Below, one piece after another: positions 10,955 through 19,048 of a stretch of 42,702 nucleotides of DNA. The DNA is from Betaproteobacteria bacterium. Its GTDB lineage: Bacteria; Pseudomonadota; Gammaproteobacteria; Burkholderiales; Methylophilaceae. The notes beneath the pieces are model-generated. The model saw only the letters and a program-made list of their open reading frames with translations, was not told where the DNA came from and did not search any database. The stretch is taken from the NCBI GenBank assembly GCA_016867975.1, contig VGIC01000016.1:1-42702 (forward strand), read 5' to 3'. Every line of letters starts with the position of its first letter. Positions within the stretch are counted from its first letter, which is position 1. Position numbers and translations under genes: made by a program.

Positions 10955-11863
10955 ATGAAAAAACATTTTACTTTAGCTTTTCTTTTTAATTTATTGATTA
11001 TAAACAACTCATATGCAATATCACCAGATGCTGCGGATTGCAATATCGCTTTCGAACGTGGTGATTTGCAGAAAGCAATTGCTAAGTCAGCTAATGCGTT
11101 GAGTGTGGATGGAAAAGATCGTGATGCGCTGATGTGCCGTGGGCGCATTCATGGCGTGCAGAAAAATCTTGCTGCGGCTTTAGCAGATCTTACAGCGGCA
11201 GATGCATTGTCGTCCCATCCTTTTGATAAGGCGGTGATTGCGTTACTAAGCAGCCATGCCTATAAGGCGTCTCAGCAGTATGAGCAGGCCATCGCCAGTT
11301 ATCAGCAGACGATTACATTGGCACAAGTGGCAAAACATAAAGGTTTTGAGCGCTTGAGCAATTTGGCAATTGGTGATATCCGTTTTAATGATAAGCAATA
11401 TGATCAGGCGTTGGATCATTATTTAAAAGCAAATCTATTGGATGCCAATGATAATGAACGTGCTGATAGCTTTGAGCGGATCGCATTGGCTTATCACAAA
11501 AAAGGGCAGCATGATGCTGCGATAGAAAATGGGGTTAAAGCGTTCTTAATGCGGGAAAAATCCGGTTCGCTAGATCAGTATGCGCAAACCAGTATTCAAT
11601 TAGGGCGCTACTATGTAGCGGCCAAGGATTATGTCAAGGCAGAAAGCACTCTCAACAGAATTATCAAGTTTGCTAAAGAAAGAGGCGGGGCTTATTACGA
11701 GGCACAAGGAAGTTATGTGATGGCTCAAGTTAAAGCAGCAACTGGCGATAAAGCAAGTGCGAAAACATTGATCGAACATGCCAAATCGATTGCTACTAAT
11801 AGTCGAGACAGCGAGTTGGCAACTGAGATAGAAACAGAAACGCGAGATTTGCTGGATCGATGA
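10955..11863 (+). CDS. Exported tetratricopeptide-repeat protein of unknown role
   Basis: A 302-aa protein with a clear signal peptide (MKKH, hydrophobic core LAFLFNLLII, likely cleavage after NSYA at residue 21), so it is probably periplasmic. The mature part is made of TPR-like helical pairs: GDLQKAIAKSANALSVDGKD (about 35-55), QYEQAIASYQQTITLAQ (about 108-125), QYDQALDHYLKANLLD (about 148-163), GQHDAAIENGVKAF (about 187-200) and a further pair near 220-245. TPRs mediate protein-protein contacts; no catalytic domain is visible. It has the same direction as cysQ, 42 bp downstream. It is followed by a convergent pqqE. I do not recognise a specific family. Confidence 0.8.
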   Translation: MKKHFTLAFLFNLLIINNSYAISPDAADCNIAFERGDLQKAIAKSANALSVDGKDRDALMCRGRIHGVQKNLAAALADLTAADALSSHPFDKAVIALLSSHAYKASQQYEQAIASYQQTITLAQVAKHKGFERLSNLAIGDIRFNDKQYDQALDHYLKANLLDANDNERADSFERIALAYHKKGQHDAAIENGVKAFLMREKSGSLDQYAQTSIQLGRYYVAAKDYVKAESTLNRIIKFAKERGGAYYEAQGSYVMAQVKAATGDKASAKTLIEHAKSIATNSRDSELATEIETETRDLLDR

Positions 11864-12050
11864 TGTGCAGATATCTGGCTGTAGGGAGTTTGTATCATGT
11901 CCGACAAGGTGTAATCATTTCCTTAATTTCGCTACTCCAAAAATCAGAATAGAAAAGGTTAATCACCGCAACCACTTTTTTTCATTAATTTCGTATAATG
12001 TATATTATGTAAAATTAAGTAAATGTACGCGAATTTGATCTATTTGTGGA

Positions 12051-13247
12051 TTAGGGCAATGAGTGGAACTGCTCAATAAGAGACTTAAGCTCTCCAGAAG
12101 CTAAGCGTCTTGAGTTTTTGTCATTACGGAACAAAATTGCTTGCGCCTGTAATTGTGGATTTTTAGCATCCTCAATCGCTTGGTCAATCAAGTGTCGATG
12201 GGGTGATTTAGTGCAAACAGGATCAGCTGCTTCTGCATCCCCTGTCAGCAGGAAAGACTGACAACGACAGCCACCTAAGTCCTTTTCCTTATCCTCACAA
12301 CTGCGACAAGGTTCTTTCATCCACTCTGTCCCACGATACTTGTTAAACGCGGGTGAATCTTTCCAAGACCAACCTAGGTCTGCATCTTTCACATTTGGAA
12401 ACTGCATATTAGGCAATGAACGAGCAGAATGGCATGGCAACACATCGCCGTTGGCAGTGACAATCATGAATACCTCACCCCACCCGTTCATACACTTTTT
12501 AGGACGGTCATTGAAGTAGTCTGGCACCACATACAACGCTTTAACATTGGGATTGGTCGCGCGGAATTCATTGGTAACCGCCTCTGCCCGATCTAATTGC
12601 TCGCGTGTTGGCATCAACTGACTGCGGTTCACCAATGACCAGCCGTAATATTGGTTATTGGCCAGCTCGATATAATCTGCCCCAATCGCCTCCGCCATCT
12701 CGAGGATTTGCTTCATGTGATCAATATTAAACCGATGGATCACTACGTTCAGCACCATCGGGTAGCCGTGTGCTTTAATCATAGTCGCTACTTTTTGTTT
12801 AAGCTGGAATGTCTTGGTGTTGGTAATGAAGTTATTGATATCTTCAGTGACGTCGTGCATGGAGAGTTGGATATGATCCAAGCCCCCTGCTTTCAAAGCT
12901 TGAATTCGCTGCTCGGTCAACCCAACGCCTGAAGTGATCAAGTTGCTGTAGTAACCCAGTTTGTGCGCTTCAATGACAATTTCTTCAATATCATCACGTA
13001 GCAATGGCTCGCCACCTGAAATGCCCAATTGGATCGCCCCCAGTTTACGCGCATCGCGCAGGGCTTGAATCCACTGCGCTGTCGTCAGTTCATTTTGCGT
13101 ATGCTTGTCATAATCCGTCGGGTTGTAACAAAAAGCGCAGTGTAAAGGACAACGATAGGTTACTTCAGCTAGCAGCCATAATGGCGTGGTTTGCGTGGCA
13201 CTGGTCGATACGCCGTTGTTGACTTGCACGTTTGTATTTTGTGTCAT
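12051..13247 (-). CDS. pqqE: PqqA peptide cyclase PqqE (radical SAM)
   Basis: PqqE catalyses the first step of PQQ synthesis: a radical-SAM reaction linking a Glu and a Tyr side chain of PqqA, presented by PqqD. The 398-aa protein has the radical SAM cluster motif CPLHCAFC (Cys33, Cys37, Cys40), the glycine-rich SAM region LGISGGEPLLRDD, and a C-terminal SPASM region rich in Cys (CHSARS, CRSCEDKEKDLGGCRC, DPVC) for auxiliary clusters. AAGGAG lies just before the ATG. It is the last gene of the pqqABCDE operon, 11 bp after pqqD, and is convergent with the TPR gene. Confidence 0.98.
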   Translation of the reverse strand: MTQNTNVQVNNGVSTSATQTTPLWLLAEVTYRCPLHCAFCYNPTDYDKHTQNELTTAQWIQALRDARKLGAIQLGISGGEPLLRDDIEEIVIEAHKLGYYSNLITSGVGLTEQRIQALKAGGLDHIQLSMHDVTEDINNFITNTKTFQLKQKVATMIKAHGYPMVLNVVIHRFNIDHMKQILEMAEAIGADYIELANNQYYGWSLVNRSQLMPTREQLDRAEAVTNEFRATNPNVKALYVVPDYFNDRPKKCMNGWGEVFMIVTANGDVLPCHSARSLPNMQFPNVKDADLGWSWKDSPAFNKYRGTEWMKEPCRSCEDKEKDLGGCRCQSFLLTGDAEAADPVCTKSPHRHLIDQAIEDAKNPQLQAQAILFRNDKNSRRLASGELKSLIEQFHSLP

Positions 13248-13258
13248 TACAGCACTCC

Positions 13259-13540
13259 TTAAACCTTACGCAACCAGCCTTTGCTCAACGCCAATTCCAG
13301 CATTCCCATAATGTCGCTCTCAATGTCCTCAGCATCAGGAAAAGTGGTTTTCAGGTCTTCAACTATCTCCCCTACGGAAACTTTTCCATCAATGCGCTTC
13401 AGTATCTCGCCCGCACTACCGTGCAATTTAACCATCCCCTCAGGAAAGAGGATAACATAATTTTGCTGTGCATCTTCCCACTGGAAACGGTGATGCAGTC
13501 CGATTGAGAAAACATCTGAAAGTTGTATTTGAGTTGTCAT
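13259..13540 (-). CDS. pqqD: PQQ biosynthesis peptide chaperone PqqD
   Basis: PqqD binds the PqqA precursor peptide and delivers it to PqqE; it is the founding RiPP-recognition element. At 93 aa it is the usual size. Typical features are HHRFQWEDAQQNYVILFPEGMVKL near the N-terminus (winged-helix RRE) and the GEILKRIDGKVSVGEIVEDL segment common to PqqD proteins. It lies between pqqC (10 bp upstream) and pqqE (11 bp downstream), implying translational coupling of the chaperone with its partner enzyme. Confidence 0.95.
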   Translation of the reverse strand: MTTQIQLSDVFSIGLHHRFQWEDAQQNYVILFPEGMVKLHGSAGEILKRIDGKVSVGEIVEDLKTTFPDAEDIESDIMGMLELALSKGWLRKV

Positions 13541-13550
13541 AACTGCTTTC

Positions 13551-14315
13551 TTAACTGACTTGCATCACTGGCTGGCGCAAATAATCACGACCTTCTACCT
13601 TAATATCCGCAGATTGCAACATGATCGCATCCGCCATCACCCACAGTACATTCAATTTGAACTGAAGAATTTCCAAAGCACGCTCTTGCAATTCTCGGCT
13701 TCGTCCAAAATACTCCAAGGTCACCTCCAAGCCTTGCTGTACATCTCGACGCGCTTGAGTCAAACGATTCTTAAAGTATTGCATGCCTTCTGGATTGATC
13801 CAAGGATACATATCAGGCCATGAGTCAATGCGCTGTTGATGGATGTGTGGTGCAAATAGTTCCGTCAGACTGGAACATACAGACTCTTGCCATGGGCGCT
13901 GTTTACAGAAATTGATATAGGCATCCACCGCAAAGAAGGTGCCAGGCGCCACCAGCTTCAAGGACATAATATCCTCACGGCTCAGGCCGACTGCCGCACC
14001 TAGATGTATCCATGCTTCAATACCGCCCTCCCCGCCTTCGTTGATATGACCGCTACCATCATGATCAAATATGCGTTGTATCCAACCACGACGAATCTCA
14101 CGATCAGGACAGTTTGAAAGAATCGCCGCATCCTTCATGGGAATAGCGATTTGATAGTAATAACGGTTTGCCACCCAAGCCTGCATTTGCGCTTGTGTGA
14201 GCTTGCCTTCGTACATCAAGACGTGAATCGGATGGTAGATATGGTAGCCCTTGCCTTTCTCACGCAGCTTAGCTTCAAATTCTTCTCTACTCCATGGGGC
14301 CAGTTTATCAGTCAT
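13551..14315 (-). CDS. pqqC: Pyrroloquinoline-quinone synthase PqqC
   Basis: PqqC performs the final cofactor-free oxidation and ring closure to PQQ using O2. The 254-aa all-helical (heme-oxygenase-like fold) protein carries the family hallmarks [51 protein letters not shown] and the C-terminal [15 protein letters not shown]. Its ATG is preceded by AAAAGGAAAAG, a strong ribosome-binding site. It lies 50 bp downstream of pqqB. Confidence 0.98.
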   Translation of the reverse strand: MTDKLAPWSREEFEAKLREKGKGYHIYHPIHVLMYEGKLTQAQMQAWVANRYYYQIAIPMKDAAILSNCPDREIRRGWIQRIFDHDGSGHINEGGEGGIEAWIHLGAAVGLSREDIMSLKLVAPGTFFAVDAYINFCKQRPWQESVCSSLTELFAPHIHQQRIDSWPDMYPWINPEGMQYFKNRLTQARRDVQQGLEVTLEYFGRSRELQERALEILQFKLNVLWVMADAIMLQSADIKVEGRDYLRQPVMQVS

Positions 14316-14365
14316 TTTACTTTTCCTTTTTTACAATTCAGAACGTGAAATACGTGCTGCGTTTT

Positions 14366-15283
14366 TTACAAAATAATATCCATACCATCATAGGCAACTT
14401 CAATCTTATGCGCATTCAAAATCGCGCGCTCGGCAGAATCTTCCCTTAAGATCGGATTGGTATTGTTGATATGAATCAACACCTTGCGCACATCGCCAAA
14501 CTTATCCAGATCTTCAATCATCCCGTTAGGTCCTGATTGCGGATTATGGCCAATGCTTCGTGCGGTTTTAGTCATCAAGCCCAAGTCTATCATCTCAGTA
14601 TCTGTCCAGAACGTACCATCCACCATGATGCAATCTGCCTGATTCATCAGTACTGGAAGATGCGGCTCTATTTCAGCCAAACCCGGTGAATACCAGCACT
14701 TCTTACCGGTACTGATCTCTTCTATTAATACGCCTATCGTATCTCCAGGTTGTGGATTGTTACGATGAGGAGAATACGGCGGTGCTGCACTCTTCAGTGA
14801 TACTGTGGTAAATTTCAAATTAGGAACATTGGGTATGGTAAAGCTCGTTTCACCATCAATCGGCACATGGTGATGATTGATACCACAATAATGCCCCAGA
14901 ATATTGAGTATCTGGTTACCCGAAGTCAAATCGCCGTATACCGCATCTGTACAGTAAATCTCACGTTTAACCAAACCTTCGCGCAACATGAACAAACCCG
15001 TTGTGTGATCGATTTGCGCGTCAATGAGTACAACCGCCTGAATGCCGGTGTCACGAATCGCCCGACCTGGCTGTAACGGCGGAAAGTCTTGAATCTGCTG
15101 CAACACATCGGGCGAAGCGTTGAACAACACCCAATTCACCCCGTCACTACTCACACAAATAGAAGACTGTGTCCGTTTGGTGGCGTTGATTGTTCCTTTA
15201 CGTAAGCCATCACAGTTATAACAATTGCAATTCCATTGCGGAAAACCTCCGCCGGCACCTGAACCTAAAACGTGTATATGCAT
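14366..15283 (-). CDS. pqqB: PQQ biosynthesis protein PqqB (metallo-beta-lactamase fold)
   Basis: PqqB belongs to the metallo-beta-lactamase superfamily and is reported to act as a hydroxylase on the excised Glu-Tyr intermediate. The 305-aa protein shows the N-terminal GSGAGGGFPQWNCNCYNC zinc-knuckle motif, the DAQIDHTTGLFMLRE metal site and HINNTNPIL near the C-terminus. It is separated from pqqA by 131 bp that contain a terminator-like hairpin and a tetranucleotide repeat, so its expression is probably lower than that of pqqA. No pqqF protease gene is in the cluster; PqqA processing must rely on a protease encoded elsewhere. Confidence 0.98.
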   Translation of the reverse strand: MHIHVLGSGAGGGFPQWNCNCYNCDGLRKGTINATKRTQSSICVSSDGVNWVLFNASPDVLQQIQDFPPLQPGRAIRDTGIQAVVLIDAQIDHTTGLFMLREGLVKREIYCTDAVYGDLTSGNQILNILGHYCGINHHHVPIDGETSFTIPNVPNLKFTTVSLKSAAPPYSPHRNNPQPGDTIGVLIEEISTGKKCWYSPGLAEIEPHLPVLMNQADCIMVDGTFWTDTEMIDLGLMTKTARSIGHNPQSGPNGMIEDLDKFGDVRKVLIHINNTNPILREDSAERAILNAHKIEVAYDGMDIIL

Positions 15284-15340
15284 AAACTCTACATTCTTAT
15301 AAAACAGTCAGATTATTGAATCAGAAGTGCATGAGAACTC

Positions 15341-15359
15341 CACTCACTCACTCACTCAC
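15341..15359. repeat. CACT tetranucleotide tract in the pqqB leader
   Basis: Four full CACT units plus CAC (GTGA units on the coding strand of pqqB) lie 58 bp upstream of the pqqB start and 6 bp beyond the terminator hairpin. Tracts of this type can change length by slippage. It lies in a non-coding leader, so any effect would be on spacing or RNA folding. Confidence 0.8.
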
Positions 15360-15365
15360 CTCTAT

Positions 15366-15395
15366 AAAAAAAGGCTGTCTTACGGCAGCCTTTTT
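15366..15395 (-). terminator. Intrinsic terminator/attenuator between pqqA and pqqB
   Basis: The minus strand has the stem GGCTGCC-GTAA-GACAGCC (one C-A mismatch) preceded by A-rich and followed by T7 sequence. On the plus strand the same hairpin also ends in T5. It lies 20 bp after the pqqA stop. Its position suggests partial termination, giving abundant short pqqA mRNA and less pqqBCDE mRNA. Confidence 0.8.
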
Positions 15396-15414
15396 GTTGA
15401 GCATAACCCTCAGA

Positions 15415-15486
15415 TTATTTATTCATTACGTACATTGTAACTTCAAAGCCGAAACGCATTTCAGTCGCTGCTGGTTTAATCCACAT
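15415..15486 (-). CDS. pqqA: PQQ precursor peptide PqqA (23 aa)
   Basis: This 23-codon gene starts at the ATG at 15486 and stops with TAA at 15417-15415. The peptide begins MWIKPAATEMRFGF and contains the diagnostic E-x-x-x-Y core (Glu15-Val-Thr-Met-Tyr19), whose Glu and Tyr become the PQQ skeleton. A good ribosome-binding site (AAAGGA, 6 bases before the ATG) is present. PqqD binds this peptide, PqqE cross-links it, a protease releases the cross-linked pair, and PqqB/PqqC finish PQQ. It is first in the pqqABCDE operon and is followed by a terminator hairpin. Confidence 0.97.
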   Translation of the reverse strand: MWIKPAATEMRFGFEVTMYVMNK

Positions 15487-15595
15487 GATAAATCCTTTAA
15501 GTAGTTGTTTATTTATCTCATTACAACTTAATCGTCATAATGTTGAATGAATTTTGCGCGCTTTCCGGTCAACATAACACTGCAAACTTACCGAA

Positions 15596-15646
15596 TAGTG
15601 ACTAAGTAAATTCATGATGCACGGCATTGAATTTACTTAGTCACTA
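15596..15646. repeat. Perfect 19-bp inverted repeat overlapping the hisC stop codon
   Basis: Left arm 15596-15614 (TAGTGACTAAGTAAATTCA) and right arm 15628-15646 are exact reverse complements. The 13-bp spacer can itself form a small ATGC-ACG-GCAT hairpin. The hisC stop codon (15646-15644 on the minus strand) is the last triplet of the right arm. No T-run follows on the minus strand, so it is not a classical intrinsic terminator. It lies 110 bp upstream of pqqA, so it could be an operator, a factor-dependent terminator or an mRNA 3'-end stabiliser. Confidence 0.85.
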
Positions 15647-16753
15647 AGATGTCATCACTGTTTTTTCCAAAACCTGGCCCAGCACTGTCAGAAACTTCTC
15701 ATTTTCAGAAAACAGGCCAACACTGACTCTTAAGTATTCTGGCATTTCATAGTTGGCAACTGGGCGAACAATCACACCATTTTGTAGTAGCTGACGATTG
15801 ATTTCAGCGGCATTCCCAACTTTGACACTGATAAAGTTGGCATAAGAGTGGATATATTCCAGCCCCAAATGATCAAACCCCTGTTTCAACTGCATCATGC
15901 CAGCCTGATTAAGCGCATAGCTACGCTCAACAAAATCGCCATCTGCAAGCGATGCTATTGCTGCGACCTGAGCAATGCTGTTGACATTAAAAGGCTGGCG
16001 TACTCGGTTCATCATGTCTGCCACTTGCGAATGACACAATGCAAACCCCACGCGTAGACCCGCCAATCCATAGGCTTTAGAAAATGTTCGAGAGATAAGC
16101 AAATGATCAAATTCTGACAACCAGCTAATAGCTTCTGACTTGTGTTCTGCAGGTAGGTATTCATCATACGCCTCATCCAGTACCACCAGCACATGCGACG
16201 GCACTTGTTGTAAAAAGCGATATAACTGTTCTTTACCAATCAAAGTCCCCGTAGGGTTATTCGGATTGGCAATAAAGATGATCTTGGTTCTTGGGGTGAT
16301 AGCCGCCAGCATGGCATCCAAGTCATGACCAAACTGTTTGGCGGGCACGACTACACCTTGAGCGCCTGTCGATTGCGTCACCAATGGATAGACGGCAAAT
16401 GCATGCTGTGAATAAATAGTCTCACAATCTTTCGTCAAGAATGCACGTGCCGCTAACTCCAAGATGTCATTCGAACCATTGCCAAACACAATCTGATTGG
16501 CGGCGACTGCAAACTTCTTACTCACCGCATCTCTGAGCTCGAAACAGTTGCCATCTGGATAATGCGCCACTTCCAGTAAGGCTTCTTGGATGGCAAAGTC
16601 AGCCTTGGGGCTGATACCAAGCGGATTTTCGTTAGAAGCCAACTTAACGATGTCTTCAACACGCAAGTTCATTTCGCGTGCGAGTTCGGTAATGGGCTTT
16701 CCTCCTTGGTAGGGGGCGATATCTTGGATATACTGCGGTGCTGATATTGTCAT
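15644..16753 (-). CDS. hisC: Histidinol-phosphate aminotransferase
   Basis: A class I/II PLP aminotransferase of 369 aa. In this gene order (gyrA-serC-pheA-hisC) the enzyme is often a broad-specificity HisC2-type that converts imidazole-acetol phosphate and also aromatic keto acids. Visible motifs are the ASNENPLGISPKA start of the cofactor domain, ANPNNPTG, DEAYDEY, the PLP Schiff-base Lys at about residue 223 in RTFSKAYGLAGLRVG, and a C-terminal Arg region LRVSVGLFSENEKFL that binds the substrate carboxylate. It follows pheA by 71 bp. Its stop is embedded in a long inverted repeat. The tyrA/aroA genes that usually follow in relatives are not here. Confidence 0.93.
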   Translation of the reverse strand: MTISAPQYIQDIAPYQGGKPITELAREMNLRVEDIVKLASNENPLGISPKADFAIQEALLEVAHYPDGNCFELRDAVSKKFAVAANQIVFGNGSNDILELAARAFLTKDCETIYSQHAFAVYPLVTQSTGAQGVVVPAKQFGHDLDAMLAAITPRTKIIFIANPNNPTGTLIGKEQLYRFLQQVPSHVLVVLDEAYDEYLPAEHKSEAISWLSEFDHLLISRTFSKAYGLAGLRVGFALCHSQVADMMNRVRQPFNVNSIAQVAAIASLADGDFVERSYALNQAGMMQLKQGFDHLGLEYIHSYANFISVKVGNAAEINRQLLQNGVIVRPVANYEMPEYLRVSVGLFSENEKFLTVLGQVLEKTVMTS

Positions 16754-16824
16754 AACTTTGGGTTGATTAACAGTAATGCGATTTAGACCAGCGAGCGATA
16801 TGCTACGCCAGAAAATAAAATGAA

Positions 16825-17910
16825 TTAGAGTAAGGCGAGCGGGTACGATCCCAAGTGCTTAAGATAAGCTGCACGATTACCCACCTCTTTGACGGCCTCT
16901 GCCACACAAGGTTCTTGCACATGACCCTCGATATCAACATAGAACACATATTCCCACATTCCGCTTTTGGCAGGACGAGATTCGAGCTTAGTCATACTGA
17001 CACCATGTAGCGCAAACGGCTCTAATAAGGACAGCACTGCTCCCGGCTGATTCTTTGCAGCCATCACTAATGAGGTTTTATCCTGTCCGGAAGGTGCCAC
17101 TTCATGTTTAGACAACACCAAGAAACGAGTGGTGTTTTTGGGATCATCCTCGATGTTCTCTGCGAGAATGTTGAGATTAAATAACTCAGCAGCTCGCCTA
17201 CTGGCAATAGCCGCAGCAAAGGTACCATCGGACACAATGAGATCATGAATCATCTGCGCCGCACGTGCATTACTGGTAACCGCCTCACGTTCAGCGCTAG
17301 GCAATATTTTATTCAGCCATTCATGACATTGCGCAAGAGACTGTGCGTGTGAAAACACATGCGATATCTGAGCAATGTCCGACTGTTTAGACAGTAGGCA
17401 ATGGTGAATAGGAATTGTGACTTCACCACAGATTTTCAACGGGCTAGTCAGTAGTAAGTCTAACGTAAGACCAACCGCGCCTTCATTGGAATTTTCTACT
17501 GGGACAATACCGTAATCAGCCTGACTGGCTTCCACTGTGCGGAACACTTCATCAATAGAACCACAGACCACCGCATTTCTACCCACGCCAAACTGTTTGA
17601 GTGCCGCTTCTTCGCTATAAGTGCCTAATGGACCTAGAAAGGCCACCGTCAACTCTTTTTCCAGAGCGCGACAATTCGACATAATGCTACGGAAAATGTT
17701 GGTTACTGCATCGGCTGGCAGTGGGCCTGCATTCAGTTCGCACAAACGACGCAACACCTGAGCCTCACGCTCAGGTCTATAAATGACACCATCATCTTTC
17801 AACTCACCGATATGTCGTGCATGATTAGCACGTTCATTAACGAGTTTCAGTATTTGCTCATCGATTGCATCAATTTGATCGCGATGTTGCTTCAGTTGCT
17901 GGTTAGCCAT
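16825..17910 (-). CDS. pheA: Bifunctional chorismate mutase / prephenate dehydratase (P-protein)
   Basis: This protein converts chorismate to prephenate and then to phenylpyruvate in phenylalanine synthesis. Its 361 aa hold an AroQ-type chorismate mutase (about 1-90, LKQHRDQIDAIDEQILKLVNERA), a prephenate dehydratase domain (about 92-270, FLGPLGTYSEEAALKQFG and the catalytic NTTRFLVL Thr-Arg-Phe motif), and a C-terminal ACT domain (about 280-361) with the KLESRPAK segment that binds Phe for feedback inhibition. Its start is 3 bp from the serC stop, so the two are probably translationally coupled. Confidence 0.97.
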   Translation of the reverse strand: MANQQLKQHRDQIDAIDEQILKLVNERANHARHIGELKDDGVIYRPEREAQVLRRLCELNAGPLPADAVTNIFRSIMSNCRALEKELTVAFLGPLGTYSEEAALKQFGVGRNAVVCGSIDEVFRTVEASQADYGIVPVENSNEGAVGLTLDLLLTSPLKICGEVTIPIHHCLLSKQSDIAQISHVFSHAQSLAQCHEWLNKILPSAEREAVTSNARAAQMIHDLIVSDGTFAAAIASRRAAELFNLNILAENIEDDPKNTTRFLVLSKHEVAPSGQDKTSLVMAAKNQPGAVLSLLEPFALHGVSMTKLESRPAKSGMWEYVFYVDIEGHVQEPCVAEAVKEVGNRAAYLKHLGSYPLALL

Positions 17911-17913
17911 TGA

Positions 17914-18993
17914 TTAATGTGCGCTTTCAAATGCTTTCATGTATTGGATTAGAGTTTCAACACCTTCTATCGGCATGGCATTATAAATGCTCGCCCGCAT
18001 ACCTCCTACCATACGATGCCCCTTCAACTGCAGAAGACCTTGAGCATCTGCGCCTTTCAAAAAGGCATCATTTAATGACTCATCCGCTAAAAAGAATGGA
18101 ATATTCATGCGGGAACGATTGCTAACGACGACATGATTGGCATAGAAATCTGTGCTGTCGATGTAGTTATAAAGCAAGTTCGCTTTCTTGATATTCACTT
18201 GCTCAATCGCATCAACGCCGCCCTGAGCCAATAACCATTCAAACACCAATCCGGCAATGTAGATGCTATAGGTGGGTGGCGTATTAATCATAGATTGATT
18301 TTCAGACTGTGTTTTCCAGTTGAATACGGCTGGAGTGATGGGGGAAGCACGGTCGAGCAAATCTTCTCGCACGATCACAATACACAAGCCTGCTGGACCG
18401 ATATTTTTCTGTGCACCACCATAAATCACACCATATCGACTGACGTCCACAGGACGAGATAATATATGAGATGACATATCGGCGACAATCGGCACCGATC
18501 CCGCATCCGGTAGCCCATCAAATTCAACACCATTGATCGTCTCATTGGTACAAATATGCAGGTAAGCCGCATCGTGATGCAATTGCCAACTTGAATAAGC
18601 GGGGACGTGTGTAAACTTGTCAGCCTCGCTACTGGCAATAACGTTGATTTTGCCGTAGGCGCGAGCATCTTCCACGCTACGCTTAGACCAAGCCCCAGTG
18701 ACCACATAATCCGCTTCGCCACCGTTGAGCAGGTTCATTGGAATCATCGCATTTTCCGCAATCGCCCCACCCTGTAAAAACAACACGTTGTAATTTTTTG
18801 GAATGTTCATCAACTGACGCAAATCTGCCTCGGTCTTAGCCAAGATCTCCATGAACTCTTTACCGCGATGAGACATTTCCATCACACTCATACCCGAGCC
18901 TTGCCAATCCAACATCTCGGCTTGCGCACGCTCAAGCACTGGCCTAGGTAGAACCGCAGGCCCTGCGGAAAAGTTATAAATTTTCTTTGTCAT
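17914..18993 (-). CDS. serC: Phosphoserine aminotransferase
   Basis: SerC converts 3-phosphohydroxypyruvate plus glutamate to phosphoserine (serine pathway) and also acts in PLP synthesis. The 359-aa class V aminotransferase opens with IYNFSAGPAVLPRPVLE and has the GQGSGMSVMEMSHRGKEF-type phosphate region (seen as GSGMSVMEMSHRG) and the PLP Lys at about residue 195 in GAQKNIGPAGL. GMRASIYNAM lies near the C-terminus. It lies between gyrA and pheA, the standard order in beta- and gammaproteobacteria. Confidence 0.97.
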   Translation of the reverse strand: MTKKIYNFSAGPAVLPRPVLERAQAEMLDWQGSGMSVMEMSHRGKEFMEILAKTEADLRQLMNIPKNYNVLFLQGGAIAENAMIPMNLLNGGEADYVVTGAWSKRSVEDARAYGKINVIASSEADKFTHVPAYSSWQLHHDAAYLHICTNETINGVEFDGLPDAGSVPIVADMSSHILSRPVDVSRYGVIYGGAQKNIGPAGLCIVIVREDLLDRASPITPAVFNWKTQSENQSMINTPPTYSIYIAGLVFEWLLAQGGVDAIEQVNIKKANLLYNYIDSTDFYANHVVVSNRSRMNIPFFLADESLNDAFLKGADAQGLLQLKGHRMVGGMRASIYNAMPIEGVETLIQYMKAFESAH

Positions 18994-19048
18994 TGCTATT
19001 TAACCATCGTCATACAAGATATCCATCATGCTAACGATCTTATTGTTC

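Noticed and set aside
11940-11986. Intrinsic terminator between the TPR gene and pqqE
   Set aside because: A T7 run is preceded only by a 4-bp GGTT/AACC stem, too weak to call.
15341-15359. CRISPR-like repeat
   Set aside because: The units are four bases long with no spacers; it is a simple sequence tract.
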